This document shows positions 1 to 12,687 of a stretch of 64,000 nucleotides of DNA, one piece after another; position 1 is the first letter of the stretch; the number at the start of each line of letters is the position of its first letter. The notes beneath the pieces are model-generated. The model did no database searches. It was not told the origin of the DNA and worked only from the letters and a program-made list of their open reading frames with translations. The position numbers were made by a program, and so were the translations under genes. Source of the stretch: Atopsyche davidsoni (Eukaryota; Arthropoda; Insecta; Trichoptera; Hydrobiosidae); assembly GCA_022113835.1 (NCBI GenBank), contig JAILWY010000011.1, forward strand, positions 5,332,001 to 5,396,000, read 5' to 3'.

Positions 1-3000
1 TGTGCTCAAATTAAGAAATAAAGCAACACGCCACTAGATTTCTAAGATATTTTTGTTGAAAGAGAAAAATAATTTATACAATAAATAAAATATTTAAAAT
101 GTAACATGACCAGGAGAACTTCATAATTTCTAATTCAGGTTTTTCCTTGGACAATTAACTGTAGGACGCTATATAATGAAATGTAATAATTGTAGTCTCT
201 TAACCATTTGGCTGTTCAGAGTGTTGGAAAATTAAACTGTCGAGGACATACAATAAACACCGACTGCATACAGAGCCGCAGCACAAAAAGATCAATAGAA
301 GCAAACAATTAAAATATCTCAAAGATTTACTATGGATGAGAATTTTTATTACCGGCGAACAGGCAAGCAGAGGCCTGGACACGTCGCGCCCCGCCCGACA
401 ACCATCGGACAAATTTACTGGAAAAAACCCGGCAATTAAATACTGCCGGGGCGACTTGGAGCGACACGAAGCGCCATGCTGTGTGCGCCAGCGACATGGC
501 CGCCGTGGCACTTGAACAGCTGTCTTTCAAATCAGACATACAGTGACTTATCAAACATTAATATACTCCCTTTTAATATCGTATATTAAAATGTTGAAAC
601 GCCATGCTGTGCAGTTATTACTTGTTTCCTCTAGATTTCATAAAGTATTGTATTTCTGTTGCCAAGTTAAAAATTAACCACAGTCAAATTTTTTTCACCA
701 TCACAAAGTAACTGCATGCCACTAGTACTAAACTATTTAGAAAAACTGAATAACATGCTTAAATAATAAATAAAACTAGTAAACGTGTTTCGAAAGCCAC
801 TTTTTCGTTGTAAAACTATACGTTAAAATGATTTATTTAAGTACTAAGTACTCGGCATAAGTAATTTTAAGATATCTGTCCTATAAACCTGCTTAATTCA
901 CAAACGATCCAGCATTAAATAACCAAGTTGTACAAAAATTAAAAAATCTCCCAGAAGCTCATTATACACGATGCATTTTAATTCACAATAATATTTAGAT
1001 TCATTTCTTAGTTACATTCAATATATAAAAAAACAGGTAGTTTTTGTAGAAAAAAAATATTTGTTTGCAAAATAATTTTTTTTTGTTGATATGTATTTTT
1101 TTTTTGGTATTTTTTTGGTATATTTAAAAAAAAACTAGATTAAAATAGAACGTACAATACAAATAAAGAAATTTTGAATGTATTATTTAAAAATAAGAGT
1201 CTAAGTTGTGATTTTGGCGAAAATTTCAAAAAACCCTTTATTTCATCCGTGTGTGTTTATTTAATACGCCGCGGCTGTGTGGACTCGGGGGTACAAAAAT
1301 ATATTTCCACTAGATTTGTACAAAACGGCGCGTACGTCGGCCGCGAGGGTAGCGTGTAATATCGAAGGTGATACGAGCTGTAATTTCCAAATGAATAGGG
1401 GTGCCAAGTGTCTGGTGCCCGAGCCCGGAATTTCAATAGCGCCGTTCCGGAAATTTATCGCCGCACGTATTAGCAGCGACGGCGCAGCGGCGAAAAAAGG
1501 TTGACGGCCCGCGCGACCGGAGCGGCCTCCGGGACTGCTCTTTCGACTGGAGTTGATTTGAAACAGTTTTTTTTTTATTTTATTTAAAAATATAAACCGT
1601 GAAATGACATCGAGCCTTGCGTCACGCCGTGGCCGCGACTTGCAAGCATGGCACGCGTTCCTTTAAAAAACTACGTCTATGGTGAAACTAAAAATTACAA
1701 AAATGAAATAAAATGTGATCTGCTTTAAATACTAATCCCAATTATGTGCAAGCATGAAAAGCGAAGAGATTTTGATTATTTTCGTTTGTGATTTCTTGAA
1801 CGTTTCAGGCCTGAAAAACCCGCTGAAAAGTGAAAGTGCTCGCAGACGAAAATATTCGTGATGCCTACAAATCCAAGTGTTTTTATCGGACCTAGTTTTT
1901 TTTTTATATGCTTAGTATTAAAAGCAGATTATAGGGGTGTGTGCCTCGCTTGCCAGAGCCTCACGGCCGCGCCATTGCGTTCGCTTTTGTTATTTTTAAT
2001 GGACAATTCACGGAAGGCGGGACGGGCATACTCGAACGCTCGAGTTGAATTATCATCGGTGATATAGCGCCGGCGTTAAGGTGTGTTAATATAGAAATGC
2101 GTACAAAGAAACGTTCTCCGTGATGGCATGTGTGCCGAGAAATACGGCGGAGGTGAAAGGGTTAATAAGCGCGGATGGGGTCCTTAATGGGTTGATTCCT
2201 GTTTTTATTCTCTTCCGGAATTCGAATGGGCTTTAATGCCTAGTTTTACTGCATTTATCAGGAAGAAAATTAAAAACACTTCTCCGTACGTTTACGCTTC
2301 GTTTATAATTAAAACTCGCTGGTATATATTTGCTATACGGAATTTTTATAGCAAAAAAAATATATCAATGATAGTAAGACAGGATGTTGCAAAATGCAAA
2401 ACACTTGTCAAAATAAGCATTGAAGTACCTTTGATCAAAATATTTTATTTTTTTAAAGAAAAGTGTATCATCTGTTAAGAAAATCGATTAAAAAAAATTG
2501 TTTTGTTTGTTAGTTTGATTATGATTTAATAACAACATGCATTTTTAAATTAAATTGTTTGCGCAAATAAATACAAATCTTTTATTAAACGTCATGCTCT
2601 TTGTGCTTCAATATTATACGGGACTTTGTAATAAAATAAAAGGGACCTCAAGTCTATTCAGGTACGTGAGACTTACCTGGCGCATATCAAACTGCATTCA
2701 CATGCAGTGCACTACAAATTACTCCACGAAGATTGCATCTGACGAAGGGCCGTTGCCCTGCCGAGAAATAGTGCCGTTCAAGAGAGATAAGGCTCCGTGG
2801 CGTCACATATTGAACGAAGCCTACCGTGCCGGGTGGCGCAAATATTTCAGGGATGATTTGTTACGTAGTGCAGGGATGAAAGATTGTAGTAAGAACAATA
2901 TTCGCTTTTAAGAATTATTGTGACACGAATTATAAGTCAGTTTTCACTTCTATTTTTAGATTGATTACTTTGTTCATAAAACAGCAATCAGTATTTTTAA

Positions 3001-3834
3001 AAAAAAAAATTAATTTATATAACAAATAATGAAATATTTAGTAATGTATCGTATCGTTTATACAGTGGACAGCTCATTGATTTTAAAATATTTATATTAA
3101 CAGTGGTTCGGTTGTAAGTTATAACACGTCAGTACTGCTATGTTTAAAAAAAAAAACAAAATATTAATTGAATAAATAAATTTCTCCTCTCACAGTTTAT
3201 GTACGATATTGAAATACTTCATTTTTGATTAAAAAGTTAAAAGTGCTAAAAACTATTAAACCGTTGTATTAGTAACATCTTTAATATAAAAAAAATATTT
3301 ATCCTGTGATGTAAATTAATCAACATAGTCATTATTTTTGTTTGCCCCGTACAAATCACCGATGTTTCAATTTTCTCACCTATCTATCAACACAACTCAA
3401 TACGAGTACGAGGCTGTTGGAGATTTCATTTTCACGTGAACAGCGATGTAGAGTTTTGGACATGAAATAAAATTGTATGTCGCATAATTGAAGCTGCTAT
3501 TTAAACAATAATAATTGTGAAATTCACAGTTTCGGTACATTTAACACAGCAGAGCCAGCAAGATAGCCCGACCAGTAACTCACGATGGAAGAGGCCCGAA
3601 TTTATAGTTCATTAATTACCGACTGCGCCCGAACAGGACCACCTCCGACTTCTCTAGCGCTCTATTCTGTAGGCTCTATACTTTATACATACATACACAC
3701 ACACATATGTATATAAATATATATAGTATATATCCCAATAGGCTCTTTGATAGTGGCAGAGCAGATGGATGGACTTTTGGAGATAACTATAATATATGTT
3801 TTTACTGATTCCCTTGCGTGTGTTTAATTAAGTG
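1..3834. other. Gene-free AT-rich DNA with CpG-rich islands
   Basis: No gene is supported. GC/CpG-rich non-repetitive islands stand out at about 350-530, 1265-1560, 1600-1660, 1935-2170, 2640-2880 and 3540-3670. Their open frames are short, overlap on both strands, and match no family I recognise. A CAG|GTAAGT donor-like site reads on the minus strand at 2671-2679, but all three frames before it close quickly. A TA/CA-rich microsatellite lies at about 3682-3732. Confidence 0.5.
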
Positions 3835-4375
3835 GGTCATCTTCTTCTGATGTCTCTCCTCATATGAGGTTGGTGAACGTTTCAACGAACATATTTCTAT
3901 CCCAGGCCAGTCTTACTAATTAGGCCGTACTTCCAACCTCCAGCCACTGGCGCAAATTCCGTATTCACATAAACTTCCTCATTCCAATGCAATGCCCCCT
4001 TTTCTATCTAGGTTTGCTATATTTACTGTTACGAAAAATGTTTCTAAAATGGGAGACCTTCCACTTCTTTACCAACGTCTTAAGTTCTCTTTTTTTGAAC
4101 ATTCATTGCAAGATTCTTTCATTTGTGATGCGGTCAACATATAGTATTTTAAGGATTCTCTTATATGCCGCCTTAATTCATCACATAGTAGCTGTATTAA
4201 GTGTTCCCAGCTTCGACTCCATAAAAGAGAACTGAGACGACATCACTTGGTGAATCTCTTGAGCATATATAGTACTTTCCTCAAGTTATTATACGTACTG
4301 CGTGCTGCTTCAACTCTCACTTTAATTCCCCGGTCTAAATTCCAGTTTTCATTAAACCAACTGCCCAAAATCATT
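3835..4375 (-). mobile_element. LINE 3' fragment (reverse-transcriptase C-terminal end), decayed
   Basis: On the minus strand this matches, over its length, the copy at 37245-37830: the same order of blocks, from the segment ending near 4375 to the 3' end near 3840 with the CTCTCCTCAT stretch. The 37-kb copy carries recognisable RT-tail protein sequence; this copy is broken by stops and small indels. The plus-strand frame at 3987-4235 is a shadow. A family A copy follows about 30 bp on. Confidence 0.7.
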
Positions 4376-4403
4376 TATATATATTTTCAAATTATTTCTT
4401 TAT

Positions 4404-4575
4404 ATCATTAGGCACATTAGTTCACACATAGATGATGATTAGTGTGGAATTTGAACCCACATCCCCAGGCTTACACCATTGTACTAACGAACCACATAAT
4501 ATTAGTATTAATATAATAAACCCGTAATGGGTAATAAATACGCACTTGACTGACGTTCATTACAAAAAATAAACA
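4404..4575 (-). repeat. Family A copy (tRNA-like SINE), shortened
   Basis: It shares the family A end (aggcacattagttca), the T-arm-like block with the B box in reverse complement near 4450, and the tail containing cccgtaatgggtaataaatacgc. Part of the anticodon/D-arm region is missing compared with the copy at 38770-38984. Confidence 0.75.
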
Positions 4576-4594
4576 TACATATTTTTTAAACTTA

Positions 4595-4800
4595 AATAAT
4601 ATCTTGTTGAGGGACAAGGCATTTGATTCGTGAAGATCCATTATTATAATGATAAAAGTAACTTTGTATTTTGTCTTCACATTGAGTTTATTTAAATTAT
4701 TTGCATTACTAAACGTTAGTTAGGCATCTGATGATGACCCAGTGTATCGGGTCATCAATGTGAAGACAAAATACAAAGTTACTTCTATCATTATAAATAA
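4595..4800. repeat. Family B fold-back copy
   Basis: Two family B units face each other. Arms 4646-4685 and 4755-4794 are reverse complements with one mismatch over 40 bp. The unit end with the motif tccctcaacaag lies at about 4600-4640 (minus). Between the arms, 4724-4753 on the plus strand holds GCAT, hammerhead box I CTGATGA and a GACCC/GGGTC stem, but box II (GAAAC) is lost. Confidence 0.75.
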
Positions 4801-4854
4801 TATCATTCTTACTTGGTTGTTTCTGATGTAGAGCGTGTACGAGTTTAAAATTTA

Positions 4855-5170
4855 ATAAATCGAGAAAGCTCTACAAAGACAAAAGCTCCCAGTGTACTGC
4901 ACACGTCGAAGTAAGACAATATGCAGCAGACGGAATGCATCGCCAGTGCCTCTGCGCCTCCCCGTCATTGCATATTCTCTAATGAATCCAGACTCCGGAG
5001 TGTCCCGGAATAAGCAATAGGGCCTCACACAATGGATGCACTTTTTGAAGGCGCCCCTCTCGGCTGCAGTACAAATTGACTGTAAATATTGAATGCGAGC
5101 TGCAACGAGGCGAGATGCTTCTCCCGCTTGTACTGCACCGCCGGTTATTTGATTATCATCTTGCTTATGG
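4855..5170. other. Non-repetitive GC-richer island
   Basis: This is a complex block without internal repeats, bounded by AT-rich DNA and lying between two repeat copies. A frame of 108 codons runs on the minus strand but shows no known domain. It may be a conserved non-coding element or an unrecognised exon; I cannot tell which. Confidence 0.35.
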
Positions 5171-5231
5171 CGAATCATTTCTCTTTGGATATAAAAAAAA
5201 AGGTTTTCTTTTTGCTTTGAAAATAATTGAA

Positions 5232-5745
5232 AAATTCAATATTTTTGATTGAGAGTACTTGGTGGAATTTTATTTTAATATTTTTGAGTAAAATACTTGA
5301 GTGATTTTCCACATGTTCGTTTTGGCACTATCAAACAGAGTGAGATTTTATATAATAATAAGCAATTAAATAAACAATTGTTAGAAGGAGAGGTTGTTGG
5401 AAAGAGAGAGAGTGATTGTCAGGTGGTAATGGTTTATGTGATTTTAATGTACCTGACGAGTGGAGGATTCTATATAATTGCCAATTTTTTTGAACAAGTG
5501 TTTTTATATTAATGGGGTTATTATCTAAAATAGTGGCTTTGAGGTGTAGCAGCAGTTATCCTGTGTTGGGGTTTGTCCTGTAGTGTGTTTATCTGTAAAT
5601 AATAGGTTTTTGCAATAGGGAATAATAGTGGAGACTTATTGAAAATAGCCTGGTCATTAAGCCAACGTGAAAGGTTGGCGAAACCGGTCAGAAATAAAAA
5701 CAAACACGTGGAAAATCACTCAAAGTATTTTACTCAAAAATATTG
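5232..5745. repeat. Family C element with terminal inverted arms
   Basis: Arms at about 5277-5323 and 5696-5744 are inverted copies containing aatatttttgagtaaaatac and gtgattttccac. The right arm also carries the family hairpin (gccaac, seven-base loop, gttggc) followed by GAAACCGGTC at 5661-5690. The left arm lost that hairpin. About 370 bp of unrelated AT-rich DNA sits between the arms. Confidence 0.7.
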
Positions 5746-6794
5746 AAAGTAATTTTTAAATTAAAAATCAAAGAAATAAAATAAAACACCAAAGCTTCAA
5801 ATTATTTTAGCTGCAATACCAAAGTAGTTTAATTGAACCAAAATGCACATGAATCTGAGCTCAATTTATTTTGTATACACAATAAAACTGTATGACTTAA
5901 ATAAGGTATGAAATTTCTAAGTTGCAATCGAATTTTTATGTACATATATATATTTATATCTCAGACATTTTGAATTAGCCACGCATAGTTGCAAAGCACT
6001 GTGTCACAAATGGCAGCCAGTAAAATGTTTAAAAAGGGATGTAAATTTCAGTTAGTAATGTGTTTATTTAGTTTTATTTTATTACATTACCCTTTCAACC
6101 CTTAATCCACAAAGCTACCCCAAAACACAACCCGAAATATGGTCGCAAGAAAGAAAGAGAATTTTCTCCCTTCGCAGTATATATTATAATATTTTCGAGT
6201 TAAAATTAACCAAGCGAGCATAACTTGATACAATAAATTAATTAGGGAACCGGACAATTTTTTTCAACTTAAATTTTATAATTTATCTGTTTTTACTTTA
6301 CCTTTTTTTCGCTTTAAACATGTACATATTTATTTTTTGCGGGGGTTATTTGTTATTTAAATGGGAATATTTGTTTTTTCAGCGTATCTGGGGGTCGGGG
6401 GTTGAAATATGTCGCTGTTTTCGGGGAATTACCGTGTTTTGTGCGGGAGGTGTTGTGCCTACTAAATGCTTCTTGATTGCGGGCCTTGTTGCTTTAATGA
6501 TTGTGTTTTTTTTTAATTTAGACCCGTTTTGTTGGCGATTTGCAAAAAGGTCAGCATTGAACGTTGTATTATTCTGTGATTTCTGCTCTTTATTGGGTAC
6601 ACGTGGACATATTTTCTACGCACTGTCATTAAATCTTTTTTTTTTGTTTGGCCATACCATACAGAATGTAATACATTGTCCCCCCTCCGTCGTTTTAAAA
6701 AAATGCACGAAAGTATATCCTGAATATTATTATAAATAAATCACACTCTTTCGTATTTGACACTTTATATTTTTTATTGTTTTTTTTTATATTA
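5746..6794. other. AT-rich DNA, no gene seen
   Basis: A T-rich stretch contains a 139-codon frame (6320-6739, plus, true ATG) that would encode a hydrophobic, Phe-rich product. Poly-T runs produce such frames without selection, and no family is recognised. Nothing else is visible. Confidence 0.5.
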
Positions 6795-7105
6795 TTATTT
6801 CCTCTTCTTCTGCAAGTGCTTCTCCTCAGAGGAGGTTGGTGAACATTTTACTGAACCTATTTCATGGTTTTCTTAGAGAGAATAGTTAAGTGAGACCTTG
6901 GTTCTTTTGTAACGCAGTTTTACTCAAAGTATTGCTGTATTACGTATTGTACAAAGAAAATAATTTTCAAAGCCCTCTACAAAGTACCTCCAGAGTACAT
7001 TCCACGTCCACTACTCCATTACCAATCCTTTACACACGCTCAGGACACTGAATGGCTGCCATGCACAAGCAACAAAATGAGAAGAGCGGAGAGGTTGAAC
7101 AAAAA
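6795..7105 (-). mobile_element. LINE-tail-related repeat, decayed
   Basis: It shares the block cttctgcaagtgcttctcc and a following segment (ggttttcttagagagaatag, then aatggctgccatgcacaag) with 48150-48500 (same strand) and 55845-56150 (opposite strand). The 3' end resembles that of the LINE copies at 3.8 and 37.3 kb. No intact frame remains. Confidence 0.6.
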
Positions 7106-9870
7106 CCGAAAGTTTATATTTTTCGCATCATTTTAAGTTTAAAGATGTTGCGTACGTTTCGAAAGTAAAATAGTTTATACACAATAAATTTATTGTGTTC
7201 AAATTTCATAAAATATATTTTATAGGAGGCAATGTTTTGATATTTGTAAAGACACACGCCACTGATATAAACATAATGTTTTTAATTTTCGCAGAAATGT
7301 GATACTTTTGAATACGTTTAACACATTTCGTTTTAATATATTCGTACCTTGTTCAGTAAATATTATCATTTATTCTATCAAAGTTGTAAAAAAATTAAGT
7401 TTATTGTAATTAATTATTTTGTAATGTTTATACAAGTATGAATAAATGACGTGGTTTTGCCTCTTATCGATTATTTGAATTTTTGTGTATTATTGACACT
7501 TTTTCAATGCATGCGTATCAATCAAAAATATACATATATGTGGATCAATAAAGAGGAAAAATTAACAGTCAAAGTTATTTGATAAAAACACAATATATAG
7601 CCAAAGTAAGTGACAAATATATAAAATAAATAAAATTTTGATAAACCGTCTTAGATGTTAAAAAATTAGCATTCACAGTATATTTTTTATAGAATTCTAA
7701 GTAAATATTTCATCAAATATGTTACGATAGAAATCACATACAATTTAAAAAAAAAGTTACTTGAAGGTAACCTGTTAATCCATATAAAAATAAACATAGC
7801 GTAAAAAAAACAAAAACACAAAGAGGGTGGGAGACGTGGGGGGGGGGGGGAAGAAGCAGAAAACAAATTTCGCATATTTATAATTTGTAATATTTGTAAA
7901 GGAGCCGCTCCCACCGCTAAAGGGTTAAACTTTTATTTTAATATGCAAATTATTCATTATTATTAAAAGTCCCGGATGGAGGGGGGCGTGGGCGGGGGAG
8001 GGTTATTCTAAATTTTAAAATCCACCCTCTCCCCCCCTTCGGTCCTTTCATAAACTAAATGGTAGATTTATAAAGTACCCACATTCAGGATCCAGTCCGG
8101 GGGCCGAGGCTCTATCTTTTGTGATAATATTTTAAATCTAGTGTAGATAATAATTTCTCATTTCAGGCTTTTGTTTCATTTTTAACCGTTTCTTGGCAGG
8201 GCTGCCGCGAGTTTTCGTTCAACTCTCGCGAAGCCTTCTCGTATTTAAGAATTTGAATATTGGGCTCGTGCTGACGATGATAATACTTTTGCTAGCAAAA
8301 GTTACAAATGGTAGTTTTAGCTTTTATAAATACTAACCGATCGGGCATGCCTTTGATAATTTATAATATCACATAAAGACTTTGATAAAAATAAAATAAA
8401 ACGTTGATATCAATCCAAATAATTTGTGGTTAAGGTTATAAAATATTTTTAATAAAACACTTAAACATAAAAAAAATATGATACTCAATGTAAGTAGTTT
8501 AAACTAATCAATATATATTGTAACATATATCAATATTTTATACATTTTTATTTTTACTGATTAATGCAATATACTTTCAATAAATTTTTAAAAAAATAGT
8601 ATATGTATCTCGAATAAGTTAATATTAAACGTTCACGAGAGCGATTTTGTTAGGTTCGTCAATTAAGATGATTCATAAAGAAATAAAAAAAGATATTACA
8701 TTAAATAATAAATACAGATACAACATGAGTTTTAAATTTTGGTAATCGTATTGAAGGTTAATGCATATTTTAAGTTTTTTTTTAACTATGGCTATAATAA
8801 TCTTTAAAAATGTAGATGAATTCTTCACTGCATAATACTAATCAAAAATATTAATAGCTAAATGACTATGAGATGACGACGTTTTTTTTATTGCGGGCAC
8901 TTAAAAATAATTATAACGATAATCATATTTATACGGATTTTATAAATCTCTATTAAGATTTTGTTCAGCCAATATTCTTTTACAATAGATTAAAAAATGA
9001 AGGTATATTTCAAAAATGAAATATAATTCAAAAGTAATAAAAATGATAATCCCCGGAATAAAATATTAAAGTTCTTTCTACAACATTACCCATTATTCCT
9101 CCCAAACCCTTCAGATACCGGAGGGTGGTAGTTAAAAAACCGCGACGAATTCGCCTCGAAGATAATGCATTGTTTTAAAATCGGAGTCGCAAAAGGGTTG
9201 TTGGGTTCGGATCTTTGCTAATAAATTATCAGTAATGCCATCTATGGGCCGGTAGAGGAAGCGATCCCGCGAGGTGATAATAAAAACCCCTTGGAAAAAT
9301 TTATTTAAAATAAAAATATAATATTATCTAAATGTGAATAAGGGGAGATTATATATTTTTATTACATCTAATTATTTATCATTGCGGAGGGCATTAAGTT
9401 AGACTGAATTAATGCATGAAATAAAGGGCTGCGGAGGCGACCTTTTTTGTAGGATTCATTAAGACAATTTTGTTTCCCGTTATAATAGACGCGGTAATAT
9501 TTACAGCTTGTATTAAAGAATGCGTCTAATGGTTATTAACGACACGTTATTTTTGATAATAAATAAAAGGAATGTGATTTCAGGGGATGTTACCGGTATA
9601 ATTACGCAAAACATTTATGCCTAAAATTAGTAATATATCCACGACAAGCTTCATTTTTAATATACTGAATTATAAAAAATAAGCAAATATGAACAATCTT
9701 ATGGGTTAAAAATAACAATATTTTTTTTTGTTATAAAAGCTTTCAAAGCAATGTTCATCTATTTATATATAATTATTACAGTTCATTAGATTCTTTCCAA
9801 ATAATAATAACACCATTATTTAATGAATAATATTATATTGAGTATGACAAAAAAAAACAATATGTAAGTA
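7106..9870. other. Gene-free AT-rich DNA with G-rich tracts
   Basis: No gene is supported. A run of 13 G lies at 7838-7850. A G-run/C-run pair at about 7975-8040 could fold back. GC-rich islands lie at about 8080-8250 and 9095-9600. No splice-bounded frame stands out. Confidence 0.5.
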
Positions 9871-9875
9871 TATTT

Positions 9876-10037
9876 TTTGGATTGAACGTCAATCAAGTGC
9901 GTATTTATTACTCATTACGGGTTTATTATATTATTACTAATATGATTAGGCACATTAGTTCATATATAGAAGCTGATTAAAGAATATCTCAGAAAAATAT
10001 CTATGTGTGAACTAATGTGCCTAATCATATAAGTAAT
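9876..10037. repeat. Family A fold-back copy
   Basis: The family tail (attgaacgtcaatcaa and a cattacgggtt block, minus orientation) leads into arms 9933-9969 and 10001-10037. The arms are near-perfect reverse complements of the family end attactaatatgattaggc. The tRNA-like head is absent, so only the inverted 3' module remains. Confidence 0.8.
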
Positions 10038-11548
10038 AAAAAAAAAATGTTAAAAGTCATTTTTTTTTAAAATATAAATTGAGAAGATGCATTTTCTATT
10101 GATTTAAGCTTTATAAATATACAAATAACATTTTTATTTAAATCCCAATTTAATCTGCGACATGCAAGCTCAATTGTCTGTGAAGAAGATAAATAACGTA
10201 TTTTTTTAGATTTTAGATAGTGATTGAAATGAATTGGATTTTTACACATTTTTTCAGATGTATTTTTATTTTTTATGTTAAAAAAAAGCAAAAGTACGTT
10301 TTATTACATTAGTTTTAAATTCACATAAATGGTTTGTATAGAGGTCGAAAAATTTACAGAAACAAGTTATTGCAACATTTTTCATAGTAATTTTAGTAAT
10401 TATTATTCCAAAAGCAACATCCCAGATAGATTAGTTTTCAAAAACTTTTAGCAATATCCGGTTCAAAATCTAGCAGGACTGAGCTTGTCGTCTTCCGGTC
10501 CTCGGCGCCGCCGGAAAGGCTTTTGAGGTAGCCAGGCAGGCACAGGGATGTCAATATTACTTATTTCGTGTAAAGTTAAGCCTTCATTATGAATGATTGA
10601 GTTCAAAGTGAAATAAATGATGTTGATCACTTGAAATACTTGGCTGACTTGAAAAATTATAATTATAAATGCTAGTAAAGGTTTATTTTTTAATATTTAT
10701 TTCATGTAATAATGCATTTTTTATTTGGTTTATAGAAGTTAGATACTCTATGGGTGCTGTGAATATAAAACCATATTACGATATGTACTATAAAAAAAGT
10801 GTATTAAATATTTCATATCATCAAAATATACGTTAATAATATGCTTTGATAAACTATTGTTTATTGATTATTAAATACAAGTTAATAAAAATATTAGACA
10901 GGCGTTTTAATTGACATCAGATTTTTTCAACCAAAATCGTTTGGCGTTGTTACAAATAACTTTTTTTTTTAATTATAAAGAATTTCTTTATTTATAATAC
11001 ATATACTTGCTAACCCTAAAATTGAGGTTATGTATGCCTGTAATTATACCCGAGTATGGTAATTTATACCAAATTACCGAGCACAACTTACAAGACCAAA
11101 TAAAGGCAGAAAAATATTAACAAAACACGGCACGGATTCTCAAAATTATTATTGATATTTTTATTTTATTAACTGTTCAAAAAGTGACCTTTGCTCAAAT
11201 TCAAATAAGACGTTTTTTTTTTTCATTAATGTAAAAACTAAATTGTCGTGTATTGAATAGTTAAAATATTTTGTTTAAATATTATATGATATTCAAGTAA
11301 AAAGACAGTTTGCTTGTACGTTTTTATTTTATTATTATATTGATACACATTTGTAAAATTAAAATTATACAATGATTATATCCAAAGCTTTCAGGAACTC
11401 ACTAGTTTAGTTACTCGCCAATAGATGGCAGTAGAATAACAAAATTTTCATCCTTTTCATACTTAACCTTCTTAAATATAATAAATATAAACATTTTACA
11501 TAAAATAATAAATATAACAACGTAGGAACAAAATTAAATATAGTTTTA
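10038..11548. other. AT-rich DNA downstream of the minus-strand tetraspanin
   Basis: No gene is seen. One short GC-rich island (about 10455-10560) contains tccggtcctcggcgccgccg. The last part may be 3' UTR of the minus-strand tetraspanin. Confidence 0.45.
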
Positions 11549-12139
11549 TTATTTAAAAAGAAACCAAAACAATAGGGGCACTAAAAACACATCAATGACT
11601 GTACCGTTTATGTAATGCAACGTTTTGTCTCGCAATAAAAATCCATCCTTGCAGCCAATCTTGTAAGCCAATAGTTTGAAACATTTCGTCACTTTACTTT
11701 TGCAACAAGAAGAAGGTAATGCATTCTCTATATAATCGTGATAATCGTTTAGACCACAGCACTTGTATTTATTTTGAATGGCGTCATAACCTCTTGAAAC
11801 ATTTTCATATTTTGAATTAATGTTTGTGAATTTTTCCCGGATTTCCAGGATCTCCATTTGTTTTATTTTGCGCACGTCACTGACTGTTTTGGACATTAAA
11901 CATAGGCTGGTGGTTGTGAGCGTGATTATTAGTAAGGAATTTATCAAAATCAATTTTACGCTTTCGTACTGAATTGAATAAAAACAAAATATTCCAAGAA
12001 TAAACGAAGAAATTCCGAGAAGAATGTTGTACGGATCCACGTTTTTAACACCAAAACAGAAACTGATGCAGCCTTCTATGCTGATAACAATAGAATATGC
12101 ACTGATTATAACTTTAAAATATACTTTTTTACAACACAT
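11549..12139 (-). CDS. Divergent tetraspanin, intronless (paralogue 1)
   Basis: Predicted four-pass membrane protein of 196 residues. The frame is open to 12160, but that codon is GTG with an in-frame stop just upstream, so the first ATG (12137-12139) is chosen. It starts M-C-C-K-K, a tetraspanin-like cytoplasmic Cys/Lys start. Hydrophobic segments lie near residues 9-30, 39-55, 61-82 and 175-195. The large extracellular loop between TM3 and TM4 has the family signature CCG at 127-129, then PSSCC (CC at 145-146), Cys153 and a Gly-Cys at 162-163. Sites N113 (NVS) and N178 (NGT) could carry N-glycans. The protein ends one residue after TM4, so it has almost no C-terminal tail. Tetraspanins organise membrane microdomains; the partner here is unknown. 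No intron is needed to cover all four segments, which is unusual for insect tetraspanins. AATAAA overlaps the stop codon. It is divergent from its plus-strand paralogue. The family call is firm; the orthology is not. Confidence 0.85.
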   Translation of the reverse strand: MCCKKVYFKVIISAYSIVISIEGCISFCFGVKNVDPYNILLGISSFILGIFCFYSIQYESVKLILINSLLIITLTTTSLCLMSKTVSDVRKIKQMEILEIREKFTNINSKYENVSRGYDAIQNKYKCCGLNDYHDYIENALPSSCCKSKVTKCFKLLAYKIGCKDGFLLRDKTLHYINGTVIDVFLVPLLFWFLFK

Positions 12140-12687
12140 TAAGACAGTGAATTTAACCACTAGCTAAACCACTTTTTTTTAAGTTAATTATAAATTGTGT
12201 AGTATATACTCATTTATCTTATAAATGAAAAAAATGCGCTCTTTTGTTTGGTGCAGAATATATATATTTTTTAAAAATACCAATATTTTAAATGTATATA
12301 AAAACCTAGTAATTCATTCTAAAATATTATTAAAAATAAGAGAGTTTTTTTTTTCAAAGTACTTGTCTGAGAATACATTATTGTAATTCTGTATTATTGT
12401 TGTTCGAACAATGTTTTTATTATTATGATAAAAAAAAATTGAATAAATTATTTTATAAAAAACTTAAACATTGTAAAAAAATATTTATGAATTTTAAGTT
12501 TATAGCTATTGGGTATGAAATTATGTTTTTATATTTTTAAAATAGCCATAGTTTGTGATATTCAAAAATCAGCTCAAAATCTTTTACAAAACAATCGAAC
12601 GATATTTTAACTGAGAGTATAAATTAAATTAAAAATTATTTTTAATTTCTTTGTTAGTCATTGTAAATAAAAAAAAAAACGTATGCA
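12140..12687. promoter_or_regulatory. Spacer between divergent tetraspanin genes (possible shared promoter)
   Basis: This 548-bp AT-rich stretch separates the two divergent start codons, so promoters for both genes would have to lie here unless either has an upstream non-coding exon. TATA-like strings occur, for example at 12295-12303, but such strings are frequent by chance in this base composition. No specific factor site can be defended. The regulatory role is inferred from the head-to-head layout only. Confidence 0.35.

Noticed and set aside
2666..2685. gacttacctggcg resembles the 5' end of U1 snRNA
   Set aside because: The match stops after about 13 bases and the following sequence does not fit U1. 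It is simply the complement of a splice-donor consensus.
2555..2911. 118-codon open frame
   Set aside because: It starts at TTG, the first part is AT-rich, and the protein resembles nothing known to me. A donor-like site reads on the opposite strand.
3987..4235. Plus-strand frame of 82 codons
   Set aside because: It is antisense to a LINE relic shared with 37.3 kb.
6320..6739. 139-codon hydrophobic frame with a true ATG
   Set aside because: It comes from a T-rich stretch that yields Phe/Leu-rich frames without selection. No recognisable domain.
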